Below are positions 1 to 7,477 of a stretch of 64,000 nt of DNA, in pieces. Below the pieces are notes generated by a model that was given only the letters and a program-made list of their open reading frames with translations, had not been told where the DNA came from and did not search any database. Position 1 is the first letter of the stretch. Each line of letters begins with the position of its first letter. The position numbers were made by a program, and so were the translations under genes. Source of the stretch: Ancylobacter polymorphus (GTDB taxonomy: Bacteria; Pseudomonadota; Alphaproteobacteria; Rhizobiales; Xanthobacteraceae); the NCBI RefSeq assembly GCF_022836935.1, contig NZ_CP083240.1, positions 186,001 to 250,000 of the forward strand, read 5' to 3'.

Positions 1-669
1 CAGCGTGGCCTGCAACGGACCGTGGACGACCAGCCCCGGATAGCCCTCGACGTCACGGGCATAGGGATTGTCATAGTGGATGCGGTGGCCGTTGAAGGTA
101 AGGGCCGAGTAGCGGAACAGAAGCGCCGGCGTCGGCATGATTTCCTGCCGATGGGCGCCTTCCAGTGCCGGCGCGGCGGCGCCTTCCGGCGATGGGGTGG
201 AGGTGGCATCGCGGTACACGATGTCCTGCGTCTCGCTCAGTACCGGGCGACCATCCGCGCTGATCTCATGGTCGACACGGACAAAGCACAGAACGCCGGT
301 GCGTCCTTCCTTCACCGTCACGTCCGAGATGCGGGAGTGCTTCGTCACGACCTCGCCGATACGCGGGTCGGCGTGGAAGGTGAGCTCGCCGCCGGCCCAC
401 ATGCGCCTCGGCAGGGGGACGGGCGGCAGGAAGCCGCCCTTGCGCGGGTGACCGTCCTCGCCGAGCTCCGATGTCGCGGCAGCCTTCTGCGCGAGGCACC
501 AGTGAATGAGCTGCGGGGCGGGCGAATTGAGCGCGACCTCGTCGGCCGGCATGTCCAGCGTGGCCAGAAACCGCTGCACCAGCGCCTGCGTAAGCTGCTC
601 GCTGGACGTTTCCTCGTGGCCGATCCACTGCTTCAGATGGTCGATGTCGATTTCGGCGGAACCGGACAT
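1..669 (-). CDS. Mesaconyl-C4-CoA/itaconyl-CoA hydratase-like protein (FAS1-like/MaoC hot-dog), 3' end outside window
   Basis: The minus strand is open from an ATG at 669 to the window edge, giving the first 223 residues. The N-terminal half carries a GGFLPPVPLP stretch (about residues 77-86) and RRMWAGG, typical of the FAS1-like hot-dog dehydratase domain. The visible C-terminal part has the hydratase signature with FNGHRIHYD and, a little later, YPGLVVHGPL. Family members hydrate mesaconyl-C4-CoA (Chloroflexus Meh) or itaconyl-CoA (Ich) to citramalyl-CoA. The mesaconyl-CoA transferase-like gene at 26907-28118 and the methylsuccinyl-CoA dehydrogenase-like gene at 25224-26894 support this specificity, but that is inference. 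An IclR-type operator and promoter lie at 908-965. Confidence 0.8.
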   Translation of the reverse strand, partial: MSGSAEIDIDHLKQWIGHEETSSEQLTQALVQRFLATLDMPADEVALNSPAPQLIHWCLAQKAAATSELGEDGHPRKGGFLPPVPLPRRMWAGGELTFHADPRIGEVVTKHSRISDVTVKEGRTGVLCFVRVDHEISADGRPVLSETQDIVYRDATSTPSPEGAAAPALEGAHRQEIMPTPALLFRYSALTFNGHRIHYDNPYARDVEGYPGLVVHGPLQATL

Positions 670-1002
670 GGCGAACTGCTTATGTGACCAAATATCCCCG
701 CCCTGCCGAGCGCGAGATCGTCCAACCATTCAGCAACGTGCCATCCGCTCAATCCGGCCGAGCCGGAATGCTGGACCTCGCGGGGCGCGAAGAGAGGGCG
801 CGCCCGGCGTCTGATCGGACTAGGGGTGGCACGTACAGGCGAAACGCCCATGTGTCCTCGGGCGCGGAGAGGAAGCCGGGCGACCCGCACGGCTCCTGTA
901 ATGCCGACAATGTCATGAAGCGTATCGTTGCGTCAATATGCGAAACTCAATTTCGCACAGCGGAACATAAATTCGCGTGCGATGCGGAGTGAACTGAGCC
1001 GC
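670..1002. other. Intergenic region, hydratase promoter side
   Basis: There is no convincing gene in this 333-bp gap. It holds the site A operator with a minus-strand -35 TTGACG at 931-936 and a weak -10 near 908-914. The 260-nt stretch between that promoter and the ATG at 669 is a long untranslated leader in which I see no clear structure. Confidence 0.5.
951..965. promoter_or_regulatory. IclR-type operator (site A)
   Basis: TTTCGCACAGCGGAA, one of eight related 15-bp palindromes in the 1-28.3 kb island. Read on the minus strand, 14 nt separate it from a -35 TTGACG (931-936), so it sits upstream of the promoter for the hydratase starting at 669. Placement upstream of -35 fits activation. 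The GTCAATATGCG stretch beside it recurs at sites B and C. Confidence 0.75.
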
Positions 1003-1824
1003 TCAGCTCGCCAGCATCGTCGCCAGCCCGCGGCAGAGATGGGCGAGACGAGGTCCGCAGTCCTGCTCCAGCTTGTCCGGGGTGATGTGGAAGGTGGGGG
1101 CGGCGCAGTTCATCGCCATGACCATCTGGCCATCCGGCGAGATGATCGGCGCAGCCACCGCCCGCGTATCGCGCTGCCATTCCCCATCGACCATGCAGAA
1201 GCCGCGCTCCTGCACCTGGGCGATGCAGTTCTCGATGCGGCTCTTCAGGTCCGGCCATTTGGCGCCGTGCGTGCGCGCAAAATGCCCGTAGAAATACTCG
1301 CGCTCTTCCGGCGAAATGCCGGCAAGAAATGCGCGGCCAAGCGCCGATGTCTCCATGGCGGCACGCGAGCCGACATCCAGATGCATGGTGCGCAGCGTCG
1401 ATCCATTGCGCATGGCGACATAGATCATCGACAGGCGGTCGCGGCTCGCCAGTCCGATGGTCGCGCCGGAATGCTCGGCGAGCTGCTGCATGTAGTCGCC
1501 GGCGAGCTGGCGCACCTTCATGTTTGAAAGCACGCAATAGCCCAGGGCGAGGATCGACGGGCTCGGCTCGTAGCGGCCGGCGCCTTCGAGATGGTTGAGA
1601 TAGCCGAGCCGCGTGAGGGTGTGTGTGAGCCGCGACACCGTGGGCTTGGGCAGCTTGGTGGCGGCGGAAAGCTCGGCATTGCCCATCGGCCCCTCGCCGG
1701 GCTTGAAGGCTCGGAGGATTTCAAAGGCCCGCCCGATGGCCGCGACAAACTTGCGGTCAGTCACGTCCATCTCGCCGTGAAGTTCATCGGCAGCGTGATC
1801 TTCCTTCGAGACGGTATTGGCCAT
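1003..1824 (-). CDS. IclR-family transcriptional regulator
   Basis: 273 aa, normal length for the family. The N-terminal winged helix (about residues 25-90) has the pattern AFEILRAF, then KLPKPTVSRLTHTLTRLGYL, then the wing. The C-terminal IclR effector domain (about 100-270) includes IGLASRDRLSMIYVA and the closing segment RAVAAPI. IclR proteins bind palindromes as dimers and sense organic acids or aromatic compounds. It is flanked by genes that carry the palindrome in their promoters, and one copy (2005-2019) lies 180 bp upstream of its own start, which suggests autoregulation. It is the only regulator gene in the first 28 kb, so it is the likely master regulator of the island (inference). 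Confidence 0.93.
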   Translation of the reverse strand: MANTVSKEDHAADELHGEMDVTDRKFVAAIGRAFEILRAFKPGEGPMGNAELSAATKLPKPTVSRLTHTLTRLGYLNHLEGAGRYEPSPSILALGYCVLSNMKVRQLAGDYMQQLAEHSGATIGLASRDRLSMIYVAMRNGSTLRTMHLDVGSRAAMETSALGRAFLAGISPEEREYFYGHFARTHGAKWPDLKSRIENCIAQVQERGFCMVDGEWQRDTRAVAAPIISPDGQMVMAMNCAAPTFHITPDKLEQDCGPRLAHLCRGLATMLAS

Positions 1825-2004
1825 GGGCTCTGCTCTACAGTGTTGTTCGTGGAAGGCGGTGAGCGCGGCCGATCCGCCCCTCTAACTGAATGGCCGCTGA
1901 TCGGTGCGCCGCAAGTGGTTGCTGCTAAACTGCATCAAATAGCATAGAGGACGGAAGCGAAAGTGCCCATAGCGGAAGGATTTATTTCCATAGCGACGTT
2001 CATG

Positions 2005-2019
2005 TTCCGCACAACGAAA
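2005..2019. promoter_or_regulatory. IclR-type operator (upstream of iclR gene)
   Basis: TTCCGCACAACGAAA matches the island palindrome with a weaker right half. It lies in the gap between the IclR gene (start 1824) and the end of the MmgE/PrpD gene (2081). No clear -35 follows it, so autorepression or autoactivation cannot be told apart. A direct repeat CCATAGCG (1968-1975 and 1988-1995) lies nearby. Confidence 0.55.
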
Positions 2020-2080
2020 TAGTTCATGGGTTGCAATCCGGCAGGATATCTTGCCAGCAACTCGGCGGGCGTCGTCATGG

Positions 2081-3436
2081 TTAAAGGGCGCATGTTGCCT
2101 TCATCAGGCGCGCGACGGCTTCCATGGCTCCCGCATGTTCGAAGTTTTTCAGTGTCTCCAGCAGGCGGCCGGCATCTTTTCCTAAAAGTGGCGTGGCGGA
2201 TTGCATGAACTTGCCGGCCGTCGCCTCCATGGACATCGGCCGTTCAGGACTTCCGGCCGCGGCGGCGACGTCCTGCACGATCTGTTGCCCCGATTTCAGT
2301 GTCACCTGCAGCCGTGCCGACGCTCGGCCGATCTGCTCGAGCGTGACGATCTCTATCCTGTCGCGCAGCCGGGTGGTTTCAGGAGCGTTCACGCTCTCGT
2401 CGGTGAAGTCCTGCGGCAAGGCGCTATGACCAAGCAGCGACATGGCGATGCAATGCGTTAGGCTGAACTTAGCCTGAAGCGGCGTGCGAGGGCTGCGATG
2501 GCTGGCCACCTTTGGCGCCAGAGGGTTGACGCAGGCGTGCACGGTCAGGATGTCGTCAGGCGAGATCTGCGCAGCCAACTGGCGGGCCGCATCGATCGAG
2601 GCATGGGTGAGCTGGCACGCGGCGTAGGGCTTGAACGTGTTCTGAAGGCTCTGCCATTCGCCATCGAGAGGCGGGTAGGGCGGGTCGATCCTGCGCTGGA
2701 ACAGAACGGAGAGCACGCCCTTCTCCTGCTGAAGCAGGCCGGGCGGCGGGAGAGCGCCGGAGGCCGCCAGCGTCGCCGACATCACGCCCGAACATGCGGC
2801 CTTGCCGACGAGCAGCGGCTTGGCGATGGACCCCGCCGAAGCCATCAGGCCAGCCACCTGCGAGGCAGCGAAGTTCACCCCTCTCTCGATATGCGTCTCG
2901 TCGAGCTGCAGCAGTGTCGCGCAGGCGGCGGCGGAAGAGAGCGTTCCCATGACGGCGGTCGGGTGCCATCCGGCATCGGCCAGCGCCACGCCGGTGCCAT
3001 TCATGCCCCATCGGACGCCGACCTCGAAGCCGGCGACGAAGGCGCGCAGGACTTCCGCGCCGCCGAGCCCGCGATCCATGCCCAGCGCCATCGCCGCCGC
3101 GAAGGTCGGCGCGCCGACATGGTGGACGGACGCCAGATGAAAGTCGTCGAAATCGAGGGCGTGGGCGAAGGTGCCGTTGATCAGGGCGATGGGGGCGGCG
3201 CTGCCGGTGCGGCCGTCGAACGCGACCGCTTCGCCCTGCGAGCGCCATGCATGAATGGTCTCGGCGGCCAGCCGCGCTTCCCTGTCTTCCAGGGCCGCGA
3301 AACACACGGCAAACCAGTCGACGAGGCTTTGCTTGGCCATGTCCGCGACGGCGCGGGGAAGCGGCTGCTCCCTTAGCGAGGCGACGAAGCGCGCGATCTG
3401 CGCTGCCGTATCCGTCTCGCCGTCCGTTGCCGTCAT
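2081..3436 (-). CDS. MmgE/PrpD family protein
   Basis: 451 aa, the usual length for MmgE/PrpD (2-methylcitrate dehydratase / cis-aconitate decarboxylase fold). The typical N-terminal DWFAVCFAAL, the NGTFAHALDFDDFH signature (about residues 87-100) and the middle helical domain with ACQLTHASIDAA are all present. The family includes 2-methylcitrate dehydratase, cis-aconitate decarboxylase and many unassigned catabolic enzymes, so substrate cannot be named. It is transcribed alone from a strong promoter (TTGACG, 17 nt, GATATT at 3517-3545 on the minus strand) directly downstream of IclR site B, which places it in the island regulon. Confidence 0.88.
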   Translation of the reverse strand: MTATDGETDTAAQIARFVASLREQPLPRAVADMAKQSLVDWFAVCFAALEDREARLAAETIHAWRSQGEAVAFDGRTGSAAPIALINGTFAHALDFDDFHLASVHHVGAPTFAAAMALGMDRGLGGAEVLRAFVAGFEVGVRWGMNGTGVALADAGWHPTAVMGTLSSAAACATLLQLDETHIERGVNFAASQVAGLMASAGSIAKPLLVGKAACSGVMSATLAASGALPPPGLLQQEKGVLSVLFQRRIDPPYPPLDGEWQSLQNTFKPYAACQLTHASIDAARQLAAQISPDDILTVHACVNPLAPKVASHRSPRTPLQAKFSLTHCIAMSLLGHSALPQDFTDESVNAPETTRLRDRIEIVTLEQIGRASARLQVTLKSGQQIVQDVAAAAGSPERPMSMEATAGKFMQSATPLLGKDAGRLLETLKNFEHAGAMEAVARLMKATCAL

Positions 3437-3516
3437 AGCGCTGTCTGCCTCGTCACATGTCGATGGCGGATGAGCGTAGGGAAGCCTTCGTCTCCCGACC
3501 CGCAGCGACTTGAGGG

Positions 3517-3545
3517 AATATCGTTATTGGAAATGACAGCGTCAA
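3517..3545 (-). promoter_or_regulatory. Sigma-70 promoter of the MmgE/PrpD gene
   Basis: On the minus strand the -35 is TTGACG (3540-3545) and the -10 GATATT (3517-3522) with an exact 17-nt spacer. It is the clearest promoter in the island. The IclR operator begins 14 nt upstream of the -35. Confidence 0.7.
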
Positions 3546-3559
3546 TATGCGATATGAAA

Positions 3560-3574
3560 TTCCGCAGAGCGAAA
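3560..3574. promoter_or_regulatory. IclR-type operator (site B)
   Basis: TTCCGCAGAGCGAAA. It serves the minus-strand MmgE/PrpD promoter, and may also affect the plus-strand gene at 3607: a GATAAT -10-like hexamer at 3586-3591 would put that gene's -35 region inside the operator. Confidence 0.75.
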
Positions 3575-3606
3575 GAAACGAAAAACGATAATGTTGGGAG
3601 GTGCCC

Positions 3607-4194
3607 ATGTCGTCCAATGTCTGCTTCGCCCGAATAGACGCGCCGGAAAGCGGCCCGATGATCCGCTGGCGCGACGATGTCGCGGCTCCGTCCATCGAAC
3701 GCCGGCAGCCGGCGGTTCGCGTTGCGCGCTACACCGCCTTCAATGTGAACCAGTCGGCCATCGTCGCGGAACTATCCGGGGCGGGGTCGGCCGACGATCT
3801 CCCCTCGGCGCCGAAGGGCATCGAGAGCTCGGTCCTGTTCGCGCACAAGATTTCCGAGTTCCGCCAGCCATCGCTGCACGCCGACGCGTCGCCGTCGATC
3901 CTCTATTCGGTCGTCTTCGACATTCCGCAGGAATGGCACGAAGAGTTCAACGCCTGGTACGATCAGGAGCACATGCCGATGATCTTCGAATGCCGGGAGT
4001 GGCTGCGCACGATGCGTTATCGCGTGGAGGGGAGCACGAAGGCGACGCATCTGGCGCTGCACTACATTCAGGATCCCAGCGCATTCGATTCGCCGCCGCT
4101 GAAGGCCGCCCGCCTCACTCCCTGGCGCAACGCCTTGGTGAAACATCGCTGGTTCACCGACGTCGAGAAGATGATCTATTACCGCCAGGGCTGA
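3607..4194 (+). CDS. Conserved hypothetical protein, dimeric alpha-beta-barrel-like (EthD-type)
   Basis: 195 aa. The ATG at 3607 is chosen because GGGAGG precedes it at good distance; the GTG at 3601 lies inside that ribosome site. The C-terminal half (about residues 100-190) has the pattern of a ferredoxin-like dimeric barrel: a strand with VVFDIPQEW, then FNAWYDQEHMPMIFECREW with the characteristic W-Y-x-x-E-H-x-P, then further strands. The N-terminal half looks like a degenerate second copy (YTAFNV...). Such proteins act as small isomerases, decarboxylases or accessory factors; I cannot assign a reaction. A hairpin at 4197-4213 closes the unit. Confidence 0.72.
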   Translation: MSSNVCFARIDAPESGPMIRWRDDVAAPSIERRQPAVRVARYTAFNVNQSAIVAELSGAGSADDLPSAPKGIESSVLFAHKISEFRQPSLHADASPSILYSVVFDIPQEWHEEFNAWYDQEHMPMIFECREWLRTMRYRVEGSTKATHLALHYIQDPSAFDSPPLKAARLTPWRNALVKHRWFTDVEKMIYYRQG

Positions 4195-4196
4195 CG

Positions 4197-4213
4197 GCCG
4201 GAAGCCTTCCGGC
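4197..4213. terminator. Hairpin between convergent genes
   Basis: GCCGGAAGCCTTCCGGC is an 8-bp perfect stem with a one-base centre, lying between the 3' ends of the convergent genes 3607-4194 and 4269-5069. It lacks a strong T tract, so terminator function is tentative. Confidence 0.45.
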
Positions 4214-4268
4214 GGTATCGGGTTTTAGGGGACGGGGCGATGAGCCCCGCCCTGCGCGGGCTGATAGA

Positions 4269-5069
4269 TCAGCCCTTGTTCTGCGCGGCGATATCGCGGC
4301 GCAGCCGGGTGCGGACCCACTGGGTCGCGCCCGAGCTGAAGCCGCCATCGATCGCGATCTCCGCGCCCGTGATGTAGCTCGACTGATCCGACGCCAGAAA
4401 CAGCACGAGATCGGCACATTCCTGAGGCGTGCCCAGCCGCTGCATCGGGATGATCTGGCAAGCGGATTCCGCGTGGCCCGGCAGTCCCTCCCGCACGAAA
4501 CCGGTCTCGGCGATCTGCGCCGGGTGGATCGAGTTGACGCGGATATTCCACTCGACGAACTCGATCGCCGCCGTCTTGCTGAGCCCGCGCAGTCCCCACT
4601 TGCTGGCGGTGTAGGCGGCGTCGTGATGCGGCATCAGGCCCGCCGTCGACGAGACGTTGACGATCGAGCCGCCGCCGCTGTCGCGCATGGCCGGGGCGGC
4701 CACCTTCATGCCGAGCATCGGTCCAGTCAGATTGACCGCCATGGTGCGGTCCCAACTGGCGATGTCGGTCTTCTCGATGCTCAGGCGGCTGATGGTGCCC
4801 GCATTGTTGACGAGGACATGCACCCCGCCGAAGAGCTTGCGCGTTTCATCGACGACGTGACGCCACTGGCCTTCATCCACCACATCGTGCTGGAAATACT
4901 GGGCGCGGCCACCCGCGGCGCGTATCGAGGCGGCCAGTTCCTCGCCCGCATCCGCCCGGAGATCGGTGAGCACGACGGCGGCGCCTTCCTCCGCGAAGGC
5001 ACGTGCCTCCGCTACGCCCTGTCCGCCCGCAGCACCCGTGATGATCGCGACCTTGCCCGCCAGACGCAT
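4269..5069 (-). CDS. SDR-family oxidoreductase
   Basis: 266 aa classical SDR. TGAAGGQG (residues 11-18) is the dinucleotide-binding glycine motif, VNNAG is near residue 90, and YTASK near 155 supplies the catalytic Tyr and Lys; a Ser lies in NVSSTAG. An Asp after the second strand (TDLRAD) suggests NAD preference. It would oxidise a hydroxyl or reduce a ketone in the island pathway. A GFA-type gene and an FAD dehydrogenase lie upstream on the same strand, but the hairpin at 5100-5124 may separate them. Confidence 0.9.
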   Translation of the reverse strand: MRLAGKVAIITGAAGGQGVAEARAFAEEGAAVVLTDLRADAGEELAASIRAAGGRAQYFQHDVVDEGQWRHVVDETRKLFGGVHVLVNNAGTISRLSIEKTDIASWDRTMAVNLTGPMLGMKVAAPAMRDSGGGSIVNVSSTAGLMPHHDAAYTASKWGLRGLSKTAAIEFVEWNIRVNSIHPAQIAETGFVREGLPGHAESACQIIPMQRLGTPQECADLVLFLASDQSSYITGAEIAIDGGFSSGATQWVRTRLRRDIAAQNKG

Positions 5070-5099
5070 CGAACTTTCCTCAATCTGTTATGTTTTGGA

Positions 5100-5124
5100 C
5101 GCCGACCAATGGGATCGGTCGGCG
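5100..5124 (-). terminator. Putative terminator hairpin after the GFA-type gene
   Basis: CGCCGACC pairs with GGTCGGCG across a 9-nt loop, just downstream of the stop of the GFA-type gene (5135) and before the SDR start (5069). There is no strong U tract in either direction. It could reduce read-through into the SDR gene. Confidence 0.4.
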
Positions 5125-5134
5125 GATGATGTGC

Positions 5135-5542
5135 TCAGGGCTGGCCTTCGCACTCGGGAACGTCACTCAAAGGCGGCAACCAGGACAGGCGCCGCTTCGT
5201 CCAGATTTGCCTCGCCGGGCGCCCGACCTCTTCGGGGGCGTCGAGACAGCCGATGCGAAGCGAATAACGCGTCGGCGCCTCGGCCGCGCAGGAATAGATG
5301 GGTGATCCGCAGGTTCCGCAGAAGGCATGAGCGCGCTTTCCGCCGCTGTCCGCCGTCTTGAGGTAGCGGGTTGGCTCCCCGGAAATGATGCGGAAGCCGG
5401 CGGCCGGGGCCGAAACATTGGCACGGAAGGCGCCGCCCGACAGTCGCTGGCAATCCCTGCAATGGCAGATCGCAACATTGTCCGGCTCGACCTCGGCCTC
5501 GTAAGCGATGGCCCCGCAGTGACACTGCCCCCGGATCCGCAT
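5135..5542 (-). CDS. GFA/CENP-V family zinc protein
   Basis: 135 aa, normal for the glutathione-dependent formaldehyde-activating (GFA) family. Zinc-binding cysteines are in GQCHCGAI (about residues 5-12), CHCRDCQRLSGG (about 26-37) and FCGTCGSPIY (about 74-83), the full family pattern. Founding members bind glutathione and speed S-hydroxymethylglutathione formation, but most homologues have no proven role. Here it sits between an FAD dehydrogenase and an SDR on one strand. Confidence 0.9.
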   Translation of the reverse strand: MRIRGQCHCGAIAYEAEVEPDNVAICHCRDCQRLSGGAFRANVSAPAAGFRIISGEPTRYLKTADSGGKRAHAFCGTCGSPIYSCAAEAPTRYSLRIGCLDAPEEVGRPARQIWTKRRLSWLPPLSDVPECEGQP

Positions 5543-5561
5543 TCCGTGCTCCCGTAACCGG

Positions 5562-7070
5562 CTAATGCGCAGCAGGCATGGCGCCCGCTGCCTCGGCTAT
5601 TTCCGCAGTCACTGCCGCCTGCGCGACCCTTCTGCCGGCAAGGCGGCCGGAGGTGAAGGCCCAGCCGAGATGATGCCCGTGACCTTCGATCAGTGCGCCT
5701 CCCAGACCGGAAGCGCCGCCGGCATAAAGGCCGGGGATCGGCTTGCCGTCGTCGTCGATCACCTCGAATCTGTCATTGATGGCAAGGCCGCCATCGGTGA
5801 AGTTGATCAGATAGCGCACCGGACCCAGCGCGATATAGGGGCCGCGCGAAAGCGCGTTCGAGCGTGTCGACGAGTTGTACTGGTCAATCGTGCTGCGGAG
5901 CGTCTGTGCGTTCACGCCGATCTTTCGCGCGAGCTCGTCGATGGTGGGACCTTCGCTGAAAATGTCTTTCCGGTTCTTCCGGTAGTCGGCGATGGACGCG
6001 TAAGCGAAGCCCGGTGCGGTCGAGACATAGTTGGGCCAGCCGGTGAACGTGTCCGCCAGTTCGCCGTCGAGAAGGATGTAGGCGATCTGCCCCGGCTGTG
6101 CGGCCACGGCCGGGCCGGGCCGGTCTTGCTCGTCACAGAAGCGCTCGCCATCCCGGTTGACCAGAATGGCGCCCTTCTCGAACATTTTCGGAGACGGGAC
6201 GAGTACGGTGACGAGAAAGCTCATGATGAGCGGCCGGCAGAACGAGCCCGAGAACCGCTCCAGCGCCAGCCGCATAAGCATGGTGAGCCAGCGATAGGGC
6301 GGCAACGAGGTGACGAGTTTCGGCGGCGGTGCCTGAAAGCGTAGCCCCGCGAGATGAAGCTGCGGATTGAGGATGCGGGCGCCGAGATCCAGCGCCATAT
6401 CGTGGCCGTCGCCCGTGTTGAGCGGATTGACCGGCTCCACGATGGCCATGCCCGGTGACAGATATCTGGCCCGTGCCTCCGCGCTGCCCGCATAGTCGCC
6501 GCTGCACAGGACGACGCCGCCACGCGCGGAGAATCGCGCCTCGCCCCGAGGCGTCTTGCAGACGACGCCGCTGACCCGGCCATTCTCTTTGACCAGGCCA
6601 GCAACCTGCGTCGAGGTGTGGATGGAAACCCCGAGTTTCCGGGCGCGCCGTTCGAGATGATAGATGTAGGCTCGCGAGTTCGGCAGCACGTTGTGCATGC
6701 GCGGGCGCCGGTGCGGCAGTTCCTTCACCGGCCCAAAGAACTCGACGCCCATTTCCCGCAGCCAGCGGAATGTCTCGGGCACGTTGTCGACGAGAATGCG
6801 CTGAAGCACCGCGTTCTCGGGAGCGTCGACCACGCTGTTAAACTTGCGCAGGTCGTCGAAATGGTCGTCCGTGGAGTCGAGAATTCCCTGACGGCGCTGA
6901 TGTTCGGTGTTGGACGAGCTGATGGAGCCGACCGAGCGGGCGGTGGTTCCGCCGAGTTTGTCGCCCTTTTCCAGCAGGGCAACCGTTCGTCCCAGGGAGG
7001 CTGCCTCGATAGCGGCTGCCAGTCCGCTTCCTCCGCCGCCGACAACGACGACATCAAATTCCTGAACCAC
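5562..7070 (-). CDS. FAD-dependent dehydrogenase (fumarate reductase / 3-ketosteroid dehydrogenase type)
   Basis: About 502 aa from a GTG at 7070. The N-terminus VVVVGGGGSGLAAAIEAA is the FAD-binding Rossmann motif, followed by LLEKGDKLGGTT; the C-terminus has PGLYAGGASG and GHGHHLGWAFTSGRLAGRR, which close the FAD site in FAD_binding_2 flavoproteins. Members include fumarate and urocanate reductases and ring-desaturating ketosteroid dehydrogenases. The open frame reaches 7157, but its first codon lies inside the -35 element of the promoter at 7152-7157, so translation must begin downstream; the GTG has AAGG 10 nt before it. A role in introducing or removing a ring double bond is inference. 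Confidence 0.85.
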   Translation of the reverse strand: MVQEFDVVVVGGGGSGLAAAIEAASLGRTVALLEKGDKLGGTTARSVGSISSSNTEHQRRQGILDSTDDHFDDLRKFNSVVDAPENAVLQRILVDNVPETFRWLREMGVEFFGPVKELPHRRPRMHNVLPNSRAYIYHLERRARKLGVSIHTSTQVAGLVKENGRVSGVVCKTPRGEARFSARGGVVLCSGDYAGSAEARARYLSPGMAIVEPVNPLNTGDGHDMALDLGARILNPQLHLAGLRFQAPPPKLVTSLPPYRWLTMLMRLALERFSGSFCRPLIMSFLVTVLVPSPKMFEKGAILVNRDGERFCDEQDRPGPAVAAQPGQIAYILLDGELADTFTGWPNYVSTAPGFAYASIADYRKNRKDIFSEGPTIDELARKIGVNAQTLRSTIDQYNSSTRSNALSRGPYIALGPVRYLINFTDGGLAINDRFEVIDDDGKPIPGLYAGGASGLGGALIEGHGHHLGWAFTSGRLAGRRVAQAAVTAEIAEAAGAMPAAH

Positions 7071-7172
7071 GATGACTGCGCCTTGATACGACCAGACGGT
7101 CAAGCACGCGCCCATTGGCGCCGGCACACAAAGCCATATGCCTGTCGCGCGTGTCAATAAATGATTGTCTTG

Positions 7173-7187
7173 TTTCGCATGACGAAA
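7173..7187. promoter_or_regulatory. IclR-type operator (site D)
   Basis: TTTCGCATGACGAAA. On the minus strand, 15 nt separate it from a -35 TTGACA (7152-7157) of the FAD dehydrogenase promoter, the same layout as sites A, B and C. No good -10 is visible at 16-17 nt. Confidence 0.7.
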
Positions 7188-7368
7188 CTAGTGAGCTAAT
7201 TGTGCATCACCGTGCCAATCCGTCCGGCGCGGTGGGGACGGTAGCGCGCGAGTTCCTTAGTTCCTGCCAGCTTTAACCCGCCGGAATCTGCCCTTGCGTC
7301 ATTCGATGCGGGACGGATGCGGCCATGTCCAAATTTTGAAGCTTGAGCTTTCGAAAACGTGCTGATAG

Positions 7369-7383
7369 TTTCGCTGTGCGGAA
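7369..7383. promoter_or_regulatory. IclR-type operator (site E)
   Basis: TTTCGCTGTGCGGAA, 95 bp upstream of the thiolase ATG (7478). It is the only copy facing the long plus-strand series of genes from 7478 to 16595, so it may control that whole run. A weak TTGCCA -35 candidate begins 8 nt downstream, without a convincing -10. Confidence 0.7.
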
Positions 7384-7477
7384 CACGATGGTTGCCAAAG
7401 CTGTTCGATATTCGCGCCGCGCTTTTGCCGGATCGCAAGTCCTGCGCATCTCTTTTTGAGTCACTTGGAGTGTTTTT

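Noticed and set aside
22..687. 221-codon plus-strand frame at the left edge
   Set aside because: It lies opposite a minus-strand frame with hydratase motifs and has no recognisable content.
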